Assembly (NCBI GenBank): GCA_045605445.1
Contig: JAZUPZ010000029.1
Location: 124,001 to 188,000 of the forward strand
DNA: 64,000 bases
Direction of reading: 5' to 3'
Source of the DNA: CAZMHL01 sp045605445
Lineage (GTDB): Bacteria > Bacillota > Clostridia > RGIG6154
The notes under the pieces were generated by a model. That model was not told where the DNA came from. It saw only the letters and a list, made by a program, of their open reading frames with translations, and made no database searches. The stretch's first letter is position 1. The number at the start of each line of letters is the position of its first letter. Made by a program: the position numbers and the translations under genes. Positions 58,913 through 64,000 of this stretch are shown piece after piece.

Positions 58913-61228
58913 ATGCAGAGTGTAATAAAATTTGCAAAGGGACTTTATGCAAAAATTTCGGAAAATATAACGGTAAACGATGTGCTTATAATGCTGGTGG
59001 GAATTTTGTCTTCAAGGGCAGAGCTTGCCTTTTCAAGAAATCCCTTCGGGGTTGCCTGCGGAATGGCATATATATTAAGCGGATATTATTCCTTCAGCAT
59101 CCTTCTGCCCGTTTTTGGTTATGCCATACCCGATTATGAAATTTTAACGGTTGTATACATAGTTTCTCTCACGGCAATGGCAATTGTTTCAAAGCACATA
59201 AAGCTGTCCCGTCTTAAGCTTACGCTTGTTCATTTTGCCTTCGGGCTGGCATATACCCTTATTTTTGAAGCAAGCATATTTAATCTGGTTATTCTTGTAC
59301 TTGAAAGTATTCTTATTTTTTTCACCTGCGGATGCTATCTTAATTTTCTTGAATATTTCTCGGGAAGAACCTTAAGGAGAACCGTTTCAAGGAGCGAAAT
59401 AAAATCTCTTTCCGTGGTTGCTCTTGTTGTTCTTATTCCTCTTTCAAGAATTTACCTTCCTCTTGATATGACAATTACGGGCATAGTCTCGGTTCTTATT
59501 ATTCTTTTCTGTGCTCTGGAGCTGGAGCTGAGCAGATGCGTTTTGTGGGGAAGTCTTCTTGGAACCGTAATGGGGCTTTCAAACCCGCAGATGATTTTCT
59601 GTATTGGTTCTTATGCGGTTTCCTCAATTGCCGCATCGCTTCTCAGCAAATACAGAAAAACGGGAGCCGTGATGGGTTTTATAATTGCAAATGCGGCAAT
59701 GACCTGGTATGCCAACGGGTCAAATGAGGTTCTTATAAATATATATGAGGTTTTTGTTGCATCATTCGTTTTTTATCTTGTTCCCGACTCAAAGCTTGGT
59801 GAAATAAGAGAAAATGTAATGTTGCTGCTGCAGGTTGAAAAAACAAAGGAGATAAAAAGAATGGAACTGTTTAAAAATGAAACAAACAAAAGGCTTCTGA
59901 AAATGTCGGGAGCGTTTACAAATCTTGCAGAGGTGCTTGGCAAGCTTGAAAAAAGAAAGAAAAAAGCACCAGACGACGATGTTGTTATGATAATCGAAAG
60001 CGTAAGAGACAGAGTGTGCCTTTCCTGCCGTAATTTTGACTATTGCTGGAAGCTGGAGGGGGACAACACCTTTAAGGTAATGGAAAAGCTGATAAATGCG
60101 GTTGAAAAAAGGGGCTGGGTTGAAAACTACGACCTTTCTGCAAGGTTCAGAAATTCCTGCTATTTTTCCAACAAGGTTATTCTTGAAACAAACAAGGTTT
60201 ACGAGCTTTATAGAGTAAACTGCATATGGGAAAACCGTATTCTGGAAAGCAGACAGCTCATTTCTCAGCAGCTTAAAGATGTTTCCGAGGCGGTAAAAGG
60301 GCTTGCAAATGAGTTCAAGGCCGATTGCAGCTACGAAACGGGAATGGAAAACACTGCAGTAAGTATGCTTGATATGATGGGTGTAAAGGTAAGCTCGGTA
60401 AGTATCACAAAAGAAAGGAAGGGAAGGCTTAAGGCAAAGGTAAGTATAAGGGACTGCGTTAAAAACAATCTTTGTGAAAGGTGTATAGAGCCGGTTTTAA
60501 GCAAGGTTTGCGGCAAAAATATGAAATGTGTAAACAAAGGCTGTTATGGCGGAAGCTGTGTTGTAGAACTGGTTGAAAAGGAACTCTTTAAAATTGAAAA
60601 TGCGGTTTCAAGGGTAAGACCGGAAAAGGAAAATAAATATGGCGACAGCTATGCGGTTATAAAGCCCGACAATGAAAGAATAATTGTTGCTATAAGCGAC
60701 GGAATGGGCACGGGAGAAAAAGCGGCAAACGAAAGCCTTGAAACAGTAAACCTTCTTGAAAAGCTTCTTGTTGCGGGAATTGCCGAGGATACTGCAATCA
60801 AGCTTATAAATTCTGTTCTTATTTTAAAATCCTACGAGGAATCCTTTGCAACTCTTGATATGCTTGTTTTTGATTTGTACAGCGGCATGGGCGAGTTTGT
60901 AAAAACCGGAGGAGTATGCTCTTATATAAAAAGAGGTGAGCAGGTTGTTAAAATAAGGTCAGACAGTCTGCCTACGGGAATAATCGGTTCGGCAGACCCT
61001 TCAAGCTTCAGGGTTTCCCTTGCAGACGGAGATGTTGTTGTGCTCCTTTCCGACGGCGTTTCCGATGTTTCCTCCGATGATGGCTGGCTTAAGGAGCTTC
61101 TTAAAAGCTCGGACGGAAAAAACGTTAAAGCAATATCAGACAGCATAATAGAAAAGGCAATGGAAAAAGCAGGAACTCCGGTTGATGATATGACCGTGCT
61201 TACGGTGAAAATTATGTCTAATAATTGA
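58913..61228 (+). CDS. spoIIE: Stage II sporulation protein E (SpoIIE) phosphatase
   Basis: 771 residues. The N-terminal ~300 residues hold about ten transmembrane segments, the middle region is oligomerising and interacts with FtsZ in studied homologues, and the C-terminus is a PP2C-type phosphatase (IVAISDGMGTGEKAANES; TLDMLVFDLYSGMGEFVKTG; VVLLSDGVSDVSS). SpoIIE dephosphorylates SpoIIAA to activate sigma-F in the forespore and helps place the polar septum. The middle region is cysteine-rich (CLSCRNFDYCW, NLCERCIEP, CVNKGCYGGSC). It is a firm marker of endospore formation. Confidence 0.95.
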   Translation: MQSVIKFAKGLYAKISENITVNDVLIMLVGILSSRAELAFSRNPFGVACGMAYILSGYYSFSILLPVFGYAIPDYEILTVVYIVSLTAMAIVSKHIKLSRLKLTLVHFAFGLAYTLIFEASIFNLVILVLESILIFFTCGCYLNFLEYFSGRTLRRTVSRSEIKSLSVVALVVLIPLSRIYLPLDMTITGIVSVLIILFCALELELSRCVLWGSLLGTVMGLSNPQMIFCIGSYAVSSIAASLLSKYRKTGAVMGFIIANAAMTWYANGSNEVLINIYEVFVASFVFYLVPDSKLGEIRENVMLLLQVEKTKEIKRMELFKNETNKRLLKMSGAFTNLAEVLGKLEKRKKKAPDDDVVMIIESVRDRVCLSCRNFDYCWKLEGDNTFKVMEKLINAVEKRGWVENYDLSARFRNSCYFSNKVILETNKVYELYRVNCIWENRILESRQLISQQLKDVSEAVKGLANEFKADCSYETGMENTAVSMLDMMGVKVSSVSITKERKGRLKAKVSIRDCVKNNLCERCIEPVLSKVCGKNMKCVNKGCYGGSCVVELVEKELFKIENAVSRVRPEKENKYGDSYAVIKPDNERIIVAISDGMGTGEKAANESLETVNLLEKLLVAGIAEDTAIKLINSVLILKSYEESFATLDMLVFDLYSGMGEFVKTGGVCSYIKRGEQVVKIRSDSLPTGIIGSADPSSFRVSLADGDVVVLLSDGVSDVSSDDGWLKELLKSSDGKNVKAISDSIIEKAMEKAGTPVDDMTVLTVKIMSNN

Positions 61229-61237
61229 ACAAAAGAC

Positions 61238-61266
61238 TTGAAAAATAAACTCCGTTATAGTATAAT
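61238..61266 (+). promoter_or_regulatory. Promoter of the small-export-protein/metK operon
   Basis: TTGAAA at 61238-61243, a 17-base spacer, TATAAT at 61261-61266, 37 bases before the start at 61303. Confidence 0.75.
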
Positions 61267-61302
61267 GACTTGGAAGTATGTCAATTTGAAAGGATTTTTT
61301 TA

Positions 61303-61785
61303 ATGCAGGAGTTTCTTCTTCGGTTTTTAAGTAAGGAACTGGTGGTTTTTATAATTTCAATGATCCCGATTGTAGAGCTCAGAGGGGCAATACCGGTAGG
61401 CGTGTTTCTGGGAATAAATCCCTGGATTGCCTATGCTATCTCTGTGCTGGGAAATATCGTTCCCGTTCCTTTTATTATTTTGTTTTTCAGACCTGTTATT
61501 GAATATCTTGAAAAAACAAAACTGTTTGGCAGATTTGCTGAAAAACTGAAAAAAAGAATACACCATAAGGCAAAGGATATGAATGGGCTTAAGCTTTTTG
61601 CGCTTTATCTGTTTGTTGCAATCCCTCTTCCCGGTACCGGTGCATGGACAGGTGCGGCAATAGCGGGTCTTATGAAAATGAGAGTGAAGCACTCATTTTT
61701 TGCAATAGCGGCAGGCGTAGCAAGCGCAGGTATTATAATGATGATACTTTCCCATTTTGGTATATCCTTGTTTAAAGAAATCTAA
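61303..61785 (+). CDS. Small multidrug export-like membrane protein (COG2426)
   Basis: 160 residues with about four to five transmembrane segments. IISMIPIVELRGAIPVGVFL at the N-terminus, VLGNIVPVPFIILFFRPVIE, YLFVAIPLPGTGAWTGAAIA and the final FAIAAGVASAGIIMMIL are the hallmarks of the Sm_multidrug_ex family. Despite the family name the substrate is unproven. The start is the ATG at 61303, preceded by AAAGGA; eleven earlier codons in frame overlap that site. metK follows after 18 bases. Confidence 0.88.
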   Translation: MQEFLLRFLSKELVVFIISMIPIVELRGAIPVGVFLGINPWIAYAISVLGNIVPVPFIILFFRPVIEYLEKTKLFGRFAEKLKKRIHHKAKDMNGLKLFALYLFVAIPLPGTGAWTGAAIAGLMKMRVKHSFFAIAAGVASAGIIMMILSHFGISLFKEI

Positions 61786-61803
61786 TTAACGGAGGAAAAT
61801 ATA

Positions 61804-62979
61804 ATGAACAGAAAATTGTTTACATCTGAATCGGTTACCGAGGGTCATCCCGATAAAATCTGCGACCTTATTTCCGATTCCGTTCTTGATGCAATATACG
61901 AACAGGATCCTCAGGCAAGAGTTGCCTGCGAGAGCTTTGCAACAACGGGAACAATTGTTGTAATGGGTGAAATTACAACTGATTGCTATGTTGATATTCC
62001 TAAAATCGTAAGAAATACGGTTAATGAAATTGGCTATAACAGAGCAAAATTCGGCTTTGATGCAAATACCTGCGGTGTTCTTACTCAGATCGACGAACAG
62101 TCGTGTGATATTGCTCTTGGTGTTGATAAAGCAAAAGAAGCAAAAGACGGCGAAGACGATTCAATGTTTGAAACCGGTGCCGGCGACCAGGGTATGATGT
62201 TTGGTTATGCCTGCGACGAAACAAAAGAGCTTATGCCTCTTCCTATTATGCTTGCTCATAAAATGGCAAAAAAACTTACCGATGTAAGAAAGCAGGGTAT
62301 TCTTGATTATTTGAGACCTGACGGAAAAACTCAGGTTACCGTTGAATATGAAAACGACGTTCCTGTAAGAGTTGATGCGGTTGTTGTTTCATCTCAGCAT
62401 TCCGACGAGGTTTCTCTTGAAACAATCTATAACGATATCAAAAAGTATGTAATAGATGAAATCGTGCCTGCTGAACTTATGGATGAAAATACAAAGATTT
62501 ATGTAAATCCTACAGGCAGATTTGTAATCGGCGGACCTCAGGGCGATACCGGTCTTACCGGAAGAAAAATTATTGTTGATACTTACGGCGGCTATGCAAG
62601 ACACGGCGGCGGAGCCTTCTCCGGTAAAGACCCGACAAAGGTTGACAGAAGCGGTGCTTACTATGCAAGATATATTGCTAAAAACGTTGTTGCGGCAGGC
62701 TTTGCTAAAAAATGCGAGGTTCAGCTTGCTTATGCAATCGGCGTTGCAAAGCCGGTTTCCGTTATGATTGATACCTTCGGAACAGAAACAATTCCAAACG
62801 AGGAAATTGTAAGAAAGGTTGAAAAATGCTTTGATATGAGACCTGCTGCAATTATTAAAGAACTCGACCTCAGACGTCCTATTTATAAACAGCTTGCTGC
62901 ATACGGACATATGGGAAGAGAAGATCTTGATGTTAAGTGGGAGAAGAAAGACAAGGTAGAAGCTTTAAAACAGGCATAA
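61804..62979 (+). CDS. metK: S-adenosylmethionine synthetase
   Basis: 391 residues, full length. MetK makes SAM from methionine and ATP. Motifs: FTSESVTEGHPDKICDLISD, GAGDQGMMFGYACDET and GGGAFSGKDPTKVDRSGAYY, with VIGGPQGDTGLTGRKIIVD. No S-box or other SAM riboswitch is seen upstream; the 18-base gap to the membrane-protein gene indicates an operon. GGAGG precedes the ATG. Confidence 0.97.
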   Translation: MNRKLFTSESVTEGHPDKICDLISDSVLDAIYEQDPQARVACESFATTGTIVVMGEITTDCYVDIPKIVRNTVNEIGYNRAKFGFDANTCGVLTQIDEQSCDIALGVDKAKEAKDGEDDSMFETGAGDQGMMFGYACDETKELMPLPIMLAHKMAKKLTDVRKQGILDYLRPDGKTQVTVEYENDVPVRVDAVVVSSQHSDEVSLETIYNDIKKYVIDEIVPAELMDENTKIYVNPTGRFVIGGPQGDTGLTGRKIIVDTYGGYARHGGGAFSGKDPTKVDRSGAYYARYIAKNVVAAGFAKKCEVQLAYAIGVAKPVSVMIDTFGTETIPNEEIVRKVEKCFDMRPAAIIKELDLRRPIYKQLAAYGHMGREDLDVKWEKKDKVEALKQA

Positions 62980-62989
62980 CACGGATGCT

Positions 62990-63075
62990 AAAATTGCCCA
63001 CCTTGCACGACTAAGCTCCCTTGTGTACACAAAGTACACGACGGTTGATTATTCGCACAATCTGAACAATTTTTT
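62990..63075. repeat. Intergenic nested palindrome, copy B
   Basis: AAAATTGCCCACCTTGCACGA at the left and its imperfect complement, ending GAACAATTTTTT, at the right. The centre TTGTGTACACAAAGTACAC (63021-63039) is identical to copy A. It is followed by a strong terminator and lies 10 bases after the metK stop. Confidence 0.65.
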
Positions 63076-63102
63076 CTATCCCTTAAGTTGATTGGTATAA
63101 CC

Positions 63103-63135
63103 AAGCGGGCGGACATACTGTCCGCCCGCTTTTAA
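63103..63135 (+). terminator. Terminator after metK
   Basis: AAGCGGGCGGACA pairs with TGTCCGCCCGCTT around TAC and is followed by TTT, a GC-rich hairpin, the strongest terminator in the window. Confidence 0.92.
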
Positions 63136-63186
63136 TGAATGGCGAATGTTGAATAATAAATAATTTTCAATCCTGACTTGGTATGA

Positions 63187-63215
63187 GCAATATGGATGTC
63201 GAATGTTGTCGAAAG
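63187..63215. repeat. Spacer repeat R1 before the first small ORF
   Basis: GCAATATGGATGTCGAATG, followed by TTGTCGAAAG, recurs with few changes at 63537-63567 (R2) before the next ORF. It contains two TGTCGAA words (63197-63203 and 63207-63213), exactly 10 bases apart, resembling tandem 0A boxes. Confidence 0.6.
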
Positions 63216-63249
63216 TATAAAGTTTTTTTGAATTGGAGGTAATGTTACT

Positions 63250-63474
63250 ATGAAAGTGTATTTGTTAGAACACGCTTATGATTATGGTGAGAATCTTGAG
63301 CATACAGAAGTTAAAACACTTGGAATTTACGAATCGAGAGAAAAGGCTGAAAAGGCAATTTCTGAATACAAATTACTTCCTGGATTTAATGAATATGGTG
63401 ACGAATGTTTTTATATTGGTGAATACGAATTAAATGTTGGTTCATGGTTAGAGGGATTTATACAGGTTGATTAA
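63250..63474 (+). CDS. DUF7336-like small protein
   Basis: 74 residues: KVYLLEHAYDYGENLEHTEV, then KTLGIYESREKAEKAISEYK, LPGFNEYGDECFYIGEYEL. The 'GIYESREKAEKAI ... LPGF' pattern matches the DUF7336 family of small proteins of unknown function, often found in accessory islands. It has no signal or membrane segment and a net negative charge. GGAGGT is 8 bases before the ATG. The flanking repeat and its position beside a broken membrane-protein ORF suggest an accessory array. Confidence 0.7.
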   Translation: MKVYLLEHAYDYGENLEHTEVKTLGIYESREKAEKAISEYKLLPGFNEYGDECFYIGEYELNVGSWLEGFIQVD

Positions 63475-63483
63475 TTATTTATC

Positions 63484-63567
63484 CTAACTCAACACGAACT
63501 GCCGCTAAAAGGTTTTGCATCTAAACCTTATGTGTCGCAATATGGATATGTCGAATAATATCGAAAG
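63484..63567. repeat. Spacer repeat R2 between the two small ORFs
   Basis: Begins CTAACTCAACACGAACTGCC and contains a hairpin AAGGTTT/AAACCTT (63510-63531). Its first ~40 bases resemble R3 (63913-63951) and its last ~30 resemble R1 (63187-63215), so it links the two ends of a recurring spacer unit. TGTCGAA at 63549-63555 and TATCGAA at 63559-63565 are 10 bases apart. Confidence 0.6.
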
Positions 63568-63576
63568 GGTAGTAGT

Positions 63577-63902
63577 ATGAAAAAGAAACATTTTATTTTA
63601 GATATTATTTCATTTTCTGTTGTTATTTTAAATGTTGTCAGTTTATTCTGCTTTTTTCTTCCACCCGGAAGAACATATTATATGCCTGAATTTCTGGTAA
63701 GATTTACAACGTTATTAACTACATATGTTTTTTTGGTGGTTTGGCAATATCAGGTATACTTGGATTTGTTTTAAATATTATTTCGATTTTTTATAAGAAA
63801 GAAAAAGATATGCGTACAAAGAATAATGTAGTGTATATAGTTTTGTTTATACTAACAATTCTTTTAGCGTGGTTGTTGTTTAATGTGGCTATGTCTGTTT
63901 AA
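63577..63902 (+). pseudogene. Small membrane protein in two frames (frameshift or -1 recoding)
   Basis: The frame from ATG 63577 stops at 63774 after 65 residues, but a second frame from about 63732 continues as GGLAISGILGFVLNIISIFY ... LFILTILLAWLLFNVAMSV to a stop at 63902. Joined, they make a ~108-residue protein with four hydrophobic segments. The joint is a T7 run holding T-TTT-TTG (63729-63735), which fits a -1 slippery heptamer; a one-base deletion or a homopolymer sequencing error is equally possible. GAAAGGG precedes the ATG. No homology is recognised. Confidence 0.6.
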
Positions 63903-63912
63903 TTTTCTGGTT

Positions 63913-63951
63913 CTAACTTGATGCGAACCATTGCTAAAAAACATTGGCATT
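63913..63951. repeat. Spacer repeat R3, first part only
   Basis: CTAACTTGATGCGAACCATT and GCTAAAAAACATTGGCATTC continue the R2 pattern (CTAACT...CGAAC...GCTAAAA...GCAT). The rest of the unit diverges and the window ends at 64000, so its second part and any following ORF cannot be seen. I see no gene in 63952-64000. Confidence 0.5.
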
Positions 63952-64000
63952 CAGATTATACAGTCTTTATATGCGGGACAGATGGTTTAAACGCAATGTT

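Noticed and set aside
61786..61803. SAM riboswitch before metK
   Set aside because: The gap is only 18 bases and holds just a ribosome binding site; no S-box core is present upstream of the operon either.
63484..63567. Integron attC site between the small ORFs
   Set aside because: A CCTAAC-like left core and a hairpin are present, but no GTTRRRY right core or long extrahelical-base stem was found, so the identity is not claimed.
1..64000. CRISPR array, rRNA or tRNA genes
   Set aside because: No regularly spaced direct repeats of CRISPR size, no rRNA-like blocks and no cloverleaf with a TTCGA-type T-loop was recognised on either strand.

Overview
The window is AT-rich chromosome from a spore-forming member of the Clostridia (Firmicutes). 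The case rests on SpoIIE, a PdaA-type muramic-lactam deacetylase and a SpoVD-type PASTA penicillin-binding protein; a MurE with the DNPR motif of meso-diaminopimelate ligases; strong AGGAGG-type ribosome binding sites; and the Firmicute blocks mraZ-rsmH-ftsL, yybS-gdpP-rplI-dnaC and tilS-hpt-ftsH. AdhE and the low-potential flavoenzymes suit a fermentative anaerobe, and the dockerin-bearing exported enzymes suit a gut or plant-polymer habitat. I see no rRNA, tRNA, CRISPR array or prophage.

Layout. 1-5.6 kb (minus strand): a cut-off kinase-fold protein, adhE, a LysR regulator and an anchored LamG/stalk protein; adhE and the LysR gene share an upstream operator-like dyad. 5.7-11.3 kb (plus): a DeoR regulator and a glycerol-3-phosphate-oxidation-type operon (GlpA-like, FAD reductase, DUF1667) ending in an MlrC/M81 protein; four 11-bp tandem repeats overlie its promoter. 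11.6-16 kb: a LysR regulator divergent from a CofE-like ligase, then an Ldh2-type dehydrogenase and an Ogg glycosylase. 16-20 kb (minus): three exported deacetylase-fold proteins, two with dockerin domains, two sharing a 163-bp near-identical tract. 20.2-25.8 kb (minus): glycogen operon glgA-glgP-GH13. 26-38.7 kb (plus): the division and cell-wall cluster mraZ, rsmH, ftsL, spoVD-type PBP, murE, murF, mraY, ftsW, murA, ftsQ, ftsZ, without murD, murG, murC or murB. 39-39.8 kb: a divergent SLOG-like/XRE pair with paired operators. 39.9-43.4 kb (minus): manC-gmd-fcl for GDP-L-fucose. 43.5-47.2 kb: AraC regulator, ABC-F ATPase, pdaA. 47.3-56.1 kb (plus): yybS, gdpP, rplI, dnaC, tilS, hpt, ftsH. 56.1-57.4 kb: an intact IS3/IS150-type element with a 3-bp target duplication. 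57.4-63 kb: SPFH and NfeD proteins (minus), spoIIE, a small-multidrug-export-like protein and metK. 63.1-64 kb: small ORFs separated by related spacer repeats, resembling an accessory cassette array.

Most of the window is conserved core. The unusual material is between genes: a family of about six intergenic nested palindromes, a possible pseudoknot leader before a TTG-started manC, the SLOG/XRE operators, the tandem 11-mers at the glp-like promoter, a 40-bp perfect palindrome inside the transposase gene, and the repeat-spaced small ORFs at the right edge. Functions are read from sequence motifs only; no database search was run.
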